Made by a program: the position numbers and the translations under genes. The notes below the pieces were generated by a model. That model saw only the letters and a program-made list of their open reading frames with translations. It had not been told where the DNA came from and ran no database searches. This document shows positions 29,634 through 38,257 of a DNA stretch of 64,000 bases, piece after piece. Position 1 is the first letter of the stretch. Every line of letters begins with the position of its first letter. The stretch comes from Chitinophaga caeni (GTDB lineage Bacteria; Bacteroidota; Bacteroidia; Chitinophagales; Chitinophagaceae): assembly GCF_002557795.1 (NCBI RefSeq), contig NZ_CP023777.1, positions 2,055,001 to 2,119,000 on the forward strand. Direction: 5' to 3'.

Positions 29634-30197
29634 ATGACACGTCCGGTTCAATTTAATGAAAAAGTAAAGGTGGTGGATATCCCGGAAGGTTATTCTGGAG
29701 AGGGATTTTACGCTACCAGTTTTGATAAAGCGATCGGCCTGGCCCGTAAAAACTCGATCTGGCCTTTGCCATTCGCAACTTCTTGCTGCGGTATCGAGTT
29801 CATGGCCACGATGGCAGCAACATACGATATTGCCCGTTTCGGTTCCGAGAGGATGGGTTTTACACCCCGTCAATGTGATTTGTTGATGGTAATGGGTACA
29901 ATTTCTAAAAAAATGGCGCCGGTTTTACGCCAGGTGTATATCCAAATGGCTGAACCCCGTTGGGTAATGGCCGTGGGTGCTTGCGCGAGCAGCGGCGGTA
30001 TTTTTGATACTTACTCGGTGTTACAAGGTATCGACCAGGTGATTCCCGTGGATGTGTACGTACCGGGTTGCCCGCCGAGACCGGAAGGTATTATCGACGG
30101 TTTTATGCGTATCCAGGATTTAGTACACAACGAAAGTTTGCGTAGAAGGCACTCCGATAAATACAAGGAACTGATGAACTCTTACGGTATTCAATAA
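29634..30197 (+). CDS. nuoB: NADH-quinone oxidoreductase subunit B
   Basis: 187 residues from the ATG at 29634, preceded by TTTTAGGAAAG; the frame is open further upstream to 29583 but that extension is not conserved. It carries the N2 [4Fe-4S] cluster next to the quinone pocket: the adjacent cysteines in ATSCCGIEF, the cysteine in MAVGACASSGG and the one in VYVPGCPPRPEG. FGSERMGFTPRQCDLL is typical. It is peripheral-arm, cytoplasmic-face. A 200-base gap separates it from nuoA, much larger than the other gaps in the operon. Confidence 0.96.
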   Translation: MTRPVQFNEKVKVVDIPEGYSGEGFYATSFDKAIGLARKNSIWPLPFATSCCGIEFMATMAATYDIARFGSERMGFTPRQCDLLMVMGTISKKMAPVLRQVYIQMAEPRWVMAVGACASSGGIFDTYSVLQGIDQVIPVDVYVPGCPPRPEGIIDGFMRIQDLVHNESLRRRHSDKYKELMNSYGIQ

Positions 30198-30280
30198 TAC
30201 TACCGCTAAGAGTTTTTCTTTTTTAGTGCAACGGGATCATTGTAATTAGGCTTATTTAATTCGAAAATAGATTATCGTAA

Positions 30281-30811
30281 ATGTCTTTGACAAACGAGCA
30301 AATAAAAAACGCGCTGGAAGCGAAATTCGGAACTGATGTGAATACCTTCGAGGAATCTTTCGGGATGATGAGTTTCCATGCCCCGAAGGATCTTAACCTG
30401 AAAGTGTTGCAGTTCCTTTTTGATGATGAAACTTTGCGCTTCCGCTTTTTGACGGATATTACTGCCGTGCATTACCCGGACAGGGTAGGCGAAGAGCTGG
30501 CCGTGGTATATCACCTGCATAACATGATCGATAATGTTAGGCTCCGTTTTAAAGTGTTTACTTCCATCAAGGATCCGAAAATCTTTACAGCTACACGCCT
30601 GTATGAATCTGCCAACTGGATGGAACGCGAAACTTACGATTTCTTCGGTATTGACTTCGTGGGGCACCCGAACCTGATCCGTATCCTGAATGTTCCTGAA
30701 ATGGATTACTTCCCGATGCGTAAGGAGTTCCCGTTGGAAGATCAAACCCGAATTGATAAAGATGATGAAATGTTCGGTCGCGGTGGTAAGGATGATATCG
30801 TACATCCCTGA
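30281..30811 (+). CDS. nuoC: NADH-quinone oxidoreductase subunit C
   Basis: 176 residues, the 30-kDa subunit, encoded separately from NuoD rather than fused as in Escherichia coli. Recognisable blocks are FLTDITAVHYPDRVGEEL, the YDFFGIDFVGHPNLIRIL motif and the ending PLEDQTRIDKDDEMFGR. It helps hold the quinone-reducing module together in the peripheral arm. No cofactor. Cytoplasmic side of the membrane. Confidence 0.96.
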   Translation: MSLTNEQIKNALEAKFGTDVNTFEESFGMMSFHAPKDLNLKVLQFLFDDETLRFRFLTDITAVHYPDRVGEELAVVYHLHNMIDNVRLRFKVFTSIKDPKIFTATRLYESANWMERETYDFFGIDFVGHPNLIRILNVPEMDYFPMRKEFPLEDQTRIDKDDEMFGRGGKDDIVHP

Positions 30812-30896
30812 TCCCGCGCGATAGTGACAAGTGAAATGAAATAATCATGTAATTATTACCCGGGCGCAAACCCGGTTCAATCTAATAAGGAAGGAT

Positions 30897-32114
30897 ATGT
30901 TAGAGCAGCCAAATATAAACCTGCCGGAAGGCTCCATCGAGAAGACCACGAACACGCTCAACCTGGGTCCTACGCACCCTGCTACGCACGGGGTGTTTCA
31001 AAACGTGCTCGAGATGGATGGCGAACGCGTAGTTTCCGCCGTTTCCACCGTGGGATATATTCACCGTGCCTTTGAAAAATTAGCCGAGCGCAGGCCTTAT
31101 TACCAGGTTACGCCGTTAACGGATCGTCTTAACTATTGTTCTGCTCCTATCAACAACCTCGGTTGGCATCTTACCGTGGAGAAATTGCTCGGCATCGAGG
31201 TACCCAAAAGGGTGGATTACCTCCGCGTGATCGTGATGGAGCTGGCCCGTATCGCGGATCACCTGATCTGTAACTCCGTTGTGGGTGTTGATAGCGGCGC
31301 TTTCTCCGGTTTCTTGTACGTGATGCAGTACCGCGAGTTGATTTATGAAATTTACGAGGAAGTGTGCGGCTCCCGCCTCACGACTAATATTGGCCGTATC
31401 GGTGGTTTCGAAAGGAATTTTACCGGTGTTGCCTTCCAAAAAATCCAGAAGTTTTTAGATGAATATCCTGCCGTGTTGAAAGAATTTGAAACCCTCTTTA
31501 CCCGCAACAGGATCTTCATGGAAAGAACGCAAGGCGTTGGCCCGATTAGTGCGGAACGCGCCCTGAACTACGGTTTCACAGGCCCCAACTTGAGGGCGGC
31601 CGGCGTGGATTACGATGTACGCATCGCCAACCCATATTCTTCTTACCAAGATTTTGAATTCTCGATCCCGGTAGGTACTACGGGAGATACATACGACAGG
31701 TTCCTGGTGCGTAACGCGGAGATGTGGCAAAGCATCAGCATCATTAGGCAAGCGATGGAAAAGCTGAAGGATTTACCGGGTGATGTTTTCCATGCCGATG
31801 TACCGGCTTACTACCTTCCCGAGAAAGATGATGTTTATACCAAGATGGAAGCCTTGATCTATCACTTCAAGATCGTGATGGGTGAAACGGAAATTTTACC
31901 GGGAGAACTGTACAACGCCGTGGAAGGCGCCAATGGTGAACTAGGTTTTTACCTGATCAGCGATGGCGGTCGCTCCCCGTACCGTTTGCATTTCCGCCGT
32001 CCCTGCTTCATTTATTACCAGGCATATCCCGAACTGATTAAGGGCAGCATGCTGAGTGATGCGATCCTTTGCATGAGTAGCTTGAACCTGATCGCGGGAG
32101 AACTGGATGCGTAA
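30897..32114 (+). CDS. nuoD: NADH-quinone oxidoreductase subunit D
   Basis: 405 residues, the 49-kDa subunit related to the large subunit of [NiFe] hydrogenases but without metal ligands. Landmarks are NLGPTHPATHGVFQNVLEMD, IHRAFEKLAERRPYYQVTPL with DRLNYCSAPINN after it, VGVDSGAFSGF, GGRSPYRLHFRRPCF and the terminal LNLIAGELD. Together with NuoB it forms the quinone-binding cavity. The start is preceded by AATAAGGAAGGAT, a clear ribosome-binding site. Confidence 0.97.
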   Translation: MLEQPNINLPEGSIEKTTNTLNLGPTHPATHGVFQNVLEMDGERVVSAVSTVGYIHRAFEKLAERRPYYQVTPLTDRLNYCSAPINNLGWHLTVEKLLGIEVPKRVDYLRVIVMELARIADHLICNSVVGVDSGAFSGFLYVMQYRELIYEIYEEVCGSRLTTNIGRIGGFERNFTGVAFQKIQKFLDEYPAVLKEFETLFTRNRIFMERTQGVGPISAERALNYGFTGPNLRAAGVDYDVRIANPYSSYQDFEFSIPVGTTGDTYDRFLVRNAEMWQSISIIRQAMEKLKDLPGDVFHADVPAYYLPEKDDVYTKMEALIYHFKIVMGETEILPGELYNAVEGANGELGFYLISDGGRSPYRLHFRRPCFIYYQAYPELIKGSMLSDAILCMSSLNLIAGELDA

Positions 32115-32163
32115 GCACGGAATAGAAATTTTAAAGCATTAACGAACAAAATATCATATAGCT

Positions 32164-32658
32164 GTGGCTCAATTTTCGGAAGAGAAACTGCAAAAAGTAA
32201 AAGAAATCATCGCGCGGTACCCAGAGGGGCGTCAAAAGAGCGCATTGATACCCGTATTGCACCTGGCGCAGGAAGAATTTGACGGCTGGCTGAGCGCAGA
32301 TACGATGGATTACGTGGCCTCGCTGTTGCAACTGGAGTCGATCGAAGTATACGAAGTAGCGACCTTTTACAGTATGTTTAACCTGAAACCCGTTGGTAAA
32401 TACGTTTTCGAAGTTTGCCAAACCGGTCCTTGCATGTTGAACGGGTCAGACCAGATCATTTCTTATATCAAGGATAAGCTCGGTATCGGCGTAGGGGAAA
32501 CCACGCATGATGGCCTGTTTACTTTAAAAACAGTGGAATGCCTCGGCGCTTGCGGTTATGCCCCGATGATGCAATTGGGCAAGCATTTCCGCGAACACTT
32601 AACACCTGCGAAGGTGGATGCCATCATCGCGGAATGTAAAGCTGCGCAAGGCAATTAA
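32164..32658 (+). CDS. nuoE: NADH-quinone oxidoreductase subunit E
   Basis: 164 residues from a GTG start (GTGGCTCAATTT); no ATG is nearby in frame. The thioredoxin-like [2Fe-2S] domain occupies the second half, with cluster cysteines in VCQTGPC and VECLGACGYAP. The N-terminal helical part (ALIPVLHLAQEEFDGWLS) is standard. It is in the NADH-dehydrogenase module with NuoF and NuoG. Length is normal. Confidence 0.96.
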   Translation: MAQFSEEKLQKVKEIIARYPEGRQKSALIPVLHLAQEEFDGWLSADTMDYVASLLQLESIEVYEVATFYSMFNLKPVGKYVFEVCQTGPCMLNGSDQIISYIKDKLGIGVGETTHDGLFTLKTVECLGACGYAPMMQLGKHFREHLTPAKVDAIIAECKAAQGN

Positions 32659-32790
32659 TCATGGCTGCCGGGTAGCGATCTTGCAGATGCAGTGTGCGAC
32701 GCAAGGATGGTGAAGAGAGATACGGAAGCCGGTTCAATAAATATAAAACAGACAAGCATAGGGCGCCGCCCGAATGAAAAACGCTCGACA

Positions 32791-34152
32791 ATGGGACGTA
32801 AATTATTACTCGACAAAGCTCATATAGAAGGAATCAGGTATTACAAGACGTACCGTGACAACGGTGGATATGCTGCCGCGGAGAAAGTGTTGAAGAACAT
32901 GAGCCCCGACCAGGTGGTGGAAGAAGTGAAGAAAAGTGGCTTGCGTGGCCGTGGTGGTGCGGGTTTCCCTACCGGTTTGAAATGGAGCTTCCTGGCTAAG
33001 CCGGAAGGTGTGCCCCGTTACCTCGTATGTAACGCGGATGAATCGGAACCAGGTACGTTTAAAGACCGCTACCTGATGGAATTTATCCCGCACTTGTTGA
33101 TCGAAGGTTTGTTGATTTCCAGCTTCGCGCTGGGCGCCAACACCACCTATATTTACATCCGCGGGGAATATGCCTGGATCCCGGATATCTTGGAACAAGC
33201 TATCAGCGAAGCCAAGGAAGCCGGATGGTTGGGTAAAAATATACAGGGAACAGGCTTCGACCTGGAGATTTACGTGCAGCGTGGTGCAGGTGCATATATC
33301 TGCGGTGAAGAAACGGCCCTGATCGAATCATTGGAAGGGAAACGTGGTAACCCCCGTATCAAACCGCCATTCCCGGCGGTGAAGGGTTTGTACCAATGCC
33401 CAACCGTGGTCAATAACGTGGAAACACTAGCTACCGTTGTGCCGATCATCAACATCGGTGGTGAAGAATATGCGAAATACGGCACCGGCAAATCTACCGG
33501 TACCAAGTTGATTTCTGCCTGCGGTAATATCAATAAACCGGGGGTGTATGAAATCGAGATGAACATCTCCGTGGAAGAGTTTATCTATTCCGAGGAATAC
33601 TGCGGCGGCATCCCGAACGGGAAACGCCTCAAGGCATGTATCCCCGGAGGATCTTCCGTTCCGATTGTACCGGCTAACTTACTGTTGAAAACAGCTAAGG
33701 GCGAGGCCCGCATGATGACTTACGAGAGTTTGAGCGATGGCGGTTTTGCAACCGGTACGATGATGGGCTCCGGCGGGTTCATCGTGTTGGATGAAGATCA
33801 ATGCGTGGTTCGTCATACGATGACCCTGGCGCGTTTCTACCATCACGAGAGCTGCGGGCAATGTAGCCCTTGCCGCGAAGGAACCGGGTGGATGGAGAAA
33901 GTATTGAAGAAGATAGAAACAGGTAAAGGAACCTTAGAAGATATTGACTTGTTGTGGGATATTCAACGCAGGATCGAGGGGAATACGATTTGCCCGCTGG
34001 GTGACGCCGCCGCTTGGCCGGTAGCCGCCGCGATCCGCCATTTCCGCGATGAGTTTGAATGGCACGTAACGCATCCCGAAGAAGCGCAGCTGCGCAGCTT
34101 CGGACTGGCACATTATGCCGATCCGTTACCGGTGCCGGAAGCTACCGTTTAA
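32791..34152 (+). CDS. nuoF: NADH-quinone oxidoreductase subunit F
   Basis: 453 residues from the ATG at 32791 (MGRKLLLDKAHIEG). The frame is open back to 32692, but that 33-residue extension is polar and unlike the family. It binds NADH and FMN through GLRGRGGAGFPTGLKWSF, NADESEPGTFKDR and AGAYICGEETALIESLEG. Its [4Fe-4S] cluster is held by ESCGQCSPCREGTGW plus the distal cysteine in NTICPLGDAAAWP. It is the entry point for electrons from NADH. About 130 bases separate it from the nuoE stop. Confidence 0.96.
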   Translation: MGRKLLLDKAHIEGIRYYKTYRDNGGYAAAEKVLKNMSPDQVVEEVKKSGLRGRGGAGFPTGLKWSFLAKPEGVPRYLVCNADESEPGTFKDRYLMEFIPHLLIEGLLISSFALGANTTYIYIRGEYAWIPDILEQAISEAKEAGWLGKNIQGTGFDLEIYVQRGAGAYICGEETALIESLEGKRGNPRIKPPFPAVKGLYQCPTVVNNVETLATVVPIINIGGEEYAKYGTGKSTGTKLISACGNINKPGVYEIEMNISVEEFIYSEEYCGGIPNGKRLKACIPGGSSVPIVPANLLLKTAKGEARMMTYESLSDGGFATGTMMGSGGFIVLDEDQCVVRHTMTLARFYHHESCGQCSPCREGTGWMEKVLKKIETGKGTLEDIDLLWDIQRRIEGNTICPLGDAAAWPVAAAIRHFRDEFEWHVTHPEEAQLRSFGLAHYADPLPVPEATV

Positions 34153-34234
34153 AAATATTTTTCTTGTGCCGCCTGCCCGGTTGTATTGTTGCAACCAGTA
34201 CCCGGTACAATGGAATTGCTAAGTTGTTATAACA

Positions 34235-35332
34235 ATGTCTGAAGAGAAAAAATTATTCAAGGTTAAGATCGACAACATTTCCGTGGAAGTGGAACCGGGT
34301 ACTACCATCCTGAATGCCGCGCGGAAAATAGGGGGAGACATCGTGCCACCGGCCATGTGTTACTATTCCAAATTGCAAGGCAGCGGCGGTAAATGCCGTA
34401 CCTGCTTGGTGAAAGTAACGAAAGGCAGCGATGCCGATCCAAGGCCGATGCCGAAGTTGGTAGCCAGTTGCCGTACCACCGTGATGGACGGGATGGAAGT
34501 GGCTAACATTACCTCTCCCGAAGTAGTGGATGCACGTAAGGGCGTAGTGGAGTTCCTGTTGCTCAATCACCCCTTGGATTGCCCGGTTTGTGACCAGGCC
34601 GGTGAATGCCACCTGCAAGACCTCAGCTATGAACACGGTGTGGATACTACCCGTTACGAGTTCGGTCGCAGGACTTTTGAAAAGATTGACATCGGGGATA
34701 AGATTCAACTGCATATGACACGTTGCATCTTATGCTACCGTTGTGTATATACTGCCGATCAATTAACGGAGAAACGTCAACACGGGATTTTAGGTCGCGG
34801 TGATGTTTCCGAGATCAGCACTTACATTCAGCAAAACCTGGACAATGATTTTATCGGGAACGTGATCGACGTGTGCCCGGTAGGCGCATTGACCGACAAA
34901 ACATTCCGCTTCAAGAACCGCGTATGGTTTTTGAAACCGGTAGATGCCCATAGGAATTGCGATAAATGTAGCGGTAAAGTAGCGTTGTGGTTGCGTGGTA
35001 ACGAAGTGTTCCGCGTAACGGCACGTAAAGATAAATACGGTGAAGTAGAAGAGTTTATCTGTGATACCTGCCGGTTTGATAAGAAAGAAGCGAGCGATTG
35101 GACGATCGAGGGACCGAGGAAGATTGACCGCCAAAGCGTGATTTCGCAAGGTCACTACGTGGGCGTAAAGGAGCCGAAGGAAACTTTACCGAAGGTAATG
35201 GATGGCCGCCAACCGAAACTGTTGATGGATATCCACAGCGTGAGCCAGGTCAACAGGCAAGATGTAGATTTGAGCAAGATTGAAGGCCCGGCGCATTCCG
35301 ATGATTTTGACAAAAGCAACAGTGTAAAATAA
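34235..35332 (+). CDS. nuoG: NADH-quinone oxidoreductase subunit G, short form
   Basis: 365 residues, far shorter than the roughly 900-residue enterobacterial NuoG because most of the molybdopterin-oxidoreductase-like domain is missing. The kept parts, in order: N-terminal [2Fe-2S] ferredoxin fold (CYYSKLQGSGGKCRTCLV), the His-Cys [4Fe-4S] motif (HPLDCPVCDQAGECHLQD), a second [4Fe-4S] site (MTRCILCYRCVYTADQ with DVCPVGALT), and a final cysteine set (RNCDKCSGK, FICDTCRFDKKEA). It passes electrons from NuoF towards NuoI. Short NuoG proteins are known in Bacteroidota, so this is not a local truncation. Confidence 0.94.
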   Translation: MSEEKKLFKVKIDNISVEVEPGTTILNAARKIGGDIVPPAMCYYSKLQGSGGKCRTCLVKVTKGSDADPRPMPKLVASCRTTVMDGMEVANITSPEVVDARKGVVEFLLLNHPLDCPVCDQAGECHLQDLSYEHGVDTTRYEFGRRTFEKIDIGDKIQLHMTRCILCYRCVYTADQLTEKRQHGILGRGDVSEISTYIQQNLDNDFIGNVIDVCPVGALTDKTFRFKNRVWFLKPVDAHRNCDKCSGKVALWLRGNEVFRVTARKDKYGEVEEFICDTCRFDKKEASDWTIEGPRKIDRQSVISQGHYVGVKEPKETLPKVMDGRQPKLLMDIHSVSQVNRQDVDLSKIEGPAHSDDFDKSNSVK

Positions 35333-35347
35333 TTAGCTACTAAGAAA

Positions 35348-36400
35348 ATGATGTTATTGAATCTCAACATAGAATGGGCTTTTATCCTGGAAAAAATATT
35401 GCTGATTTCCGCGATATTGGGAATTTCCTTGCTCATCGCGATGTATGAAACATGGGCAGAACGTAAAGTAGCTGCCTGGATACAAGATCGTCGCGGGCCG
35501 AGTAGGGCGGGTCCATTGGGTTTGTTGCAACCTTTGGCCGATGGTGGTAAATTATTCTTTAAAGAAGAGATCATCCCGGCAAATTCTAACAGGTTCCTGT
35601 TTATCTTGGGGCCATCCTTGGCGATGTTGGTAGCTTGTATGACCGGCGCCGTTATTCCTTGGGGAGATACTTTGCATTTCGGGGATTACAGCGTATCGCT
35701 GCAAGTAGCGGATGTGAACATCGGCGTGCTGTATATCTTCGCGATCGTGAGTTTCGGTGTTTACGGAATCATGCTGGGTGGCTGGGCATCCAACAACAAG
35801 TATTCCTTGTTGGCAGCTATCCGCGGCGCTTCGCAAATCATTTCTTACGAGTTGGCGATGGGGCTTGCCTTGATTGCCTTATTGATGGTAACGGGTACCC
35901 TGAGCTTGAAAGAGATCGTGGAGCAACAACGTCCCGGCATCTTAAGTTGGAACGTGGTAGCGCAACCCCTGGGTTTCATCATTTTCCTGATTTGCGCCTT
36001 TGCAGAATGTAACCGTGCGCCATTCGATTTACCGGAAGCGGAAAACGAACTGAACGGTGGATACCACTTGGAATATTCTTCCATGAAGCTGGGTTTCTTC
36101 CTGTTCGCGGAATATATCAACATGTTTGTAAGTTCTGCCCTGATGGCAACATTGTACTTCGGCGGATACTCCTTCCCTGGTATGGATAGTTTGCCATTCA
36201 GCCCGAACGTGATCACGTTATTAGGAGTAGGGGCATTATTTATCAAGACCTTTATCTTCATCTTCTTCTTCATGTGGGTGCGTTGGACATTGCCGCGTTT
36301 CCGTTATGACCAGTTGATGGATTTGGGATGGAAAGTGTTGATACCATTATCATTGATCAACATGTTACTCACGGGAGCATTCATCCTGTGGAGACAATAA
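35348..36400 (+). CDS. nuoH: NADH-quinone oxidoreductase subunit H
   Basis: 350 residues with about eight membrane helices. The conserved loop between the first helices is WAERKVAAWIQDRRGPSRAG with PLGLLQPLADGGKLFFKE. A second signature is FAECNRAPFDLPEAENELNG and EYSSMKLGFFLFAEYINMF. NuoH forms the membrane part of the quinone channel and couples quinone reduction to the proton pumps. It starts 16 bases after nuoG and ends 4 bases before the cupin gene. Confidence 0.96.
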   Translation: MMLLNLNIEWAFILEKILLISAILGISLLIAMYETWAERKVAAWIQDRRGPSRAGPLGLLQPLADGGKLFFKEEIIPANSNRFLFILGPSLAMLVACMTGAVIPWGDTLHFGDYSVSLQVADVNIGVLYIFAIVSFGVYGIMLGGWASNNKYSLLAAIRGASQIISYELAMGLALIALLMVTGTLSLKEIVEQQRPGILSWNVVAQPLGFIIFLICAFAECNRAPFDLPEAENELNGGYHLEYSSMKLGFFLFAEYINMFVSSALMATLYFGGYSFPGMDSLPFSPNVITLLGVGALFIKTFIFIFFFMWVRWTLPRFRYDQLMDLGWKVLIPLSLINMLLTGAFILWRQ

Positions 36401-36404
36401 GGAT

Positions 36405-36752
36405 ATGAAGAAGACGCTTGCAGATGTACCCCATTATTTTTGGGGAGATGGATGCGAAGGTTGGAGGATGGTAGAGAGCGACAGTTTGTCGATTATCCGT
36501 GAAAAGATGCCCCCGGGTACGTCGGAACAATTACATTACCATCAGCAAGCGCAGCAGTTCTTTTATATGTTAAGCGGGGAAGCGAGGTTCGAGATAGCGG
36601 GAGAGAGCACGGTAGTGAAAGCCGGGGAAGGCATCAGGATCATGCCCGGTTTGAAACACCGTATCCTGAATGAGAGCGGGGTGGCGATTGAATTTATCGT
36701 AACATCGGCACCGGCTACCCGCGGGGATAGAATTAACTGCGAAACATTGTAA
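36405..36752 (+). CDS. Cupin-domain protein inside the complex I operon
   Basis: 115 residues, a single small cupin barrel, cytoplasmic. Motif 1 is GTSEQLHYHQQAQQFFYML: H44 and H46 supply two metal ligands, but the usual glutamate is replaced by glutamine (Q50/Q51). Motif 2 is IMPGLKHRI with H85. So a three-His metal site is possible, and catalysis cannot be predicted. The gene begins 4 bases after the nuoH stop and ends 45 bases before nuoI, in the same direction, with composition like its neighbours, so it is translated from the nuo mRNA. It is not a known complex I subunit; a role in assembly, cofactor supply or regulation is speculation from position. Confidence 0.9.
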   Translation: MKKTLADVPHYFWGDGCEGWRMVESDSLSIIREKMPPGTSEQLHYHQQAQQFFYMLSGEARFEIAGESTVVKAGEGIRIMPGLKHRILNESGVAIEFIVTSAPATRGDRINCETL

Positions 36753-36797
36753 AATAGCGCTTCAGCGAGAGGTGAAGCAACATATAAAATTTGCCGT

Positions 36798-37322
36798 ATG
36801 CAACATTTAACTGGTAGGGCGTCATTAGTTGACAGGAGACCTATGACATTCATGGAAAAGATGTATATCCCGGCAATCGCCAAGGGATTAGGAATTACCA
36901 TGAAACACCTTTTCAAGAAGAAAGTGACCGTGAGTTTCCCGGAAGAGAAGCGTAAGTTCTCACCGGTATTCCGTGGGCTGCATATCCTGAACCGTGATGA
37001 GGATGGACGTGAAAGGTGTACCGCTTGCGGTTTATGTGCCGTGGCTTGTCCTGCCGAAGCCATCACGATGGAAGCAGCAGAGCGTAAGCCCGGGGAAGAG
37101 CACCTGTACCGCGAGGAAAAATATGCTGCGCGTTACGAGATTAACATGTTGCGTTGCATTTTCTGTGGATTTTGCGAGGAAGCTTGTCCTAAGCAGGCGA
37201 TTTATTTAACGGAAACATTCCCGCCATCACATTACCAACGTTCCGGATTTATATATGGTAAAGACGATTTGTTGATACCGGATCCTAAACACCCGGTGGA
37301 GACGACAAAAACACAAGGATAA
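36798..37322 (+). CDS. nuoI: NADH-quinone oxidoreductase subunit I
   Basis: 174 residues. Two ferredoxin-type [4Fe-4S] clusters are bound by CTACGLCAVACPAEAI and CIFCGFCEEACPKQAI. The N-terminal amphipathic part (MEKMYIPAIAKGLGIT) anchors it to the membrane arm. An alternative ATG at 36843 has a better Shine-Dalgarno (ACAGGAGACC), but the longer start is kept because a QxLxxR-type leader is usual in Bacteroidota NuoI. It relays electrons from NuoG to the N2 cluster of NuoB. Confidence 0.95.
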   Translation: MQHLTGRASLVDRRPMTFMEKMYIPAIAKGLGITMKHLFKKKVTVSFPEEKRKFSPVFRGLHILNRDEDGRERCTACGLCAVACPAEAITMEAAERKPGEEHLYREEKYAARYEINMLRCIFCGFCEEACPKQAIYLTETFPPSHYQRSGFIYGKDDLLIPDPKHPVETTKTQG

Positions 37323-37369
37323 ACCAAACAATACCTGTAACAGCGTATATATCTAAACATTAGAAGGGA

Positions 37370-37864
37370 ATGGATCTTCAATTAATATTTTTCATTTTGC
37401 TTTCCGCCATGGCGATTGCCGGGGCATTGGGCGTTATTTTGAGTAAAAGCCCGGTCAATAGTGTATTGAGCCTGATTGTAACCTTCGTGGCAATTTCCGG
37501 TCATTACCTGTTGTTGAACGCGCAATTTTTAGCGGTGGTAAACCTGATCGTGTATGCAGGAGCCATCATGGTATTGTTCCTGTTCGTGATCATGTTGATG
37601 AACTTGAATGCCGATATAGAACCGCAGAAACGTAACTGGTTGAAGTATGCAGGGGTACTGAGCGGTGGTATGTTGTTGTTCGTGATCGTGGCAGCCTTGC
37701 GCGATGCCAGTATGCCCAGCTTGCAACCCGAAGCTACCGAGATCGGTTTGATCAAGAACCTGGGTAAAACCTTATTCTCAAAATACGTGGTGCCATTTGA
37801 AATCGCGAGCGTACTGTTTTTAAGTGCGATGATCGGTGCCGTGGTGATTGGTAAAAAAGATTAA
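37370..37864 (+). CDS. nuoJ: NADH-quinone oxidoreductase subunit J
   Basis: 164 residues with five membrane helices (first at 5-25; IVYAGAIMVLFLFVIMLMNL is the conserved third, with the pi-bulge region). It is a proton-channel-adjacent membrane subunit. Preceded by TTAGAAGGGA, a fair ribosome-binding site, 47 bases after nuoI. Confidence 0.95.
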   Translation: MDLQLIFFILLSAMAIAGALGVILSKSPVNSVLSLIVTFVAISGHYLLLNAQFLAVVNLIVYAGAIMVLFLFVIMLMNLNADIEPQKRNWLKYAGVLSGGMLLFVIVAALRDASMPSLQPEATEIGLIKNLGKTLFSKYVVPFEIASVLFLSAMIGAVVIGKKD

Positions 37865-37886
37865 TCCACTAAAAATAATATAGCAA

Positions 37887-38204
37887 ATGCCTATTCAATA
37901 CTATATTTTCCTGAGCATTGCATTATTCTGTATAGGGATCATGGGAGTTTTGATGCGCCGTAATGCCATCATCATCTTCATGTGTATCGAGTTGATGTTG
38001 AATGCAGTAAACCTGTTGCTGGTAGCCTTTTCAAAAATGTGGGCCGAAGCCGGGAAAGTGGATGCCGCCTCGGCGCAAATCTTCGTATTCTTTATCATGG
38101 TAGTAGCCGCCGCGGAAGTGGTCATCGGCTTGGCCGTGATCGTGATGATGTACCGGAATACGCATTCCGTGGATATCAATTTGCTGAGTAGGTTGAAGAA
38201 TTAA
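37887..38204 (+). CDS. nuoK: NADH-quinone oxidoreductase subunit K
   Basis: 105 residues, three membrane helices. The conserved glutamates are in [19 protein letters not shown] and [19 protein letters not shown], both part of the proton path next to NuoJ and NuoN. Length is exact for the family (about 100). It starts 22 bases after nuoJ. Confidence 0.96.
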   Translation: MPIQYYIFLSIALFCIGIMGVLMRRNAIIIFMCIELMLNAVNLLLVAFSKMWAEAGKVDAASAQIFVFFIMVVAAAEVVIGLAVIVMMYRNTHSVDINLLSRLKN

Positions 38205-38257
38205 TACTCGGGCTTTCCAAAAAAATATTATCAAGCAACAATTCTAATAGAAGATCA

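Noticed and set aside
30272-30805. 177-codon minus-strand frame opposite nuoC
   Set aside because: Shadow of nuoC over its whole length.
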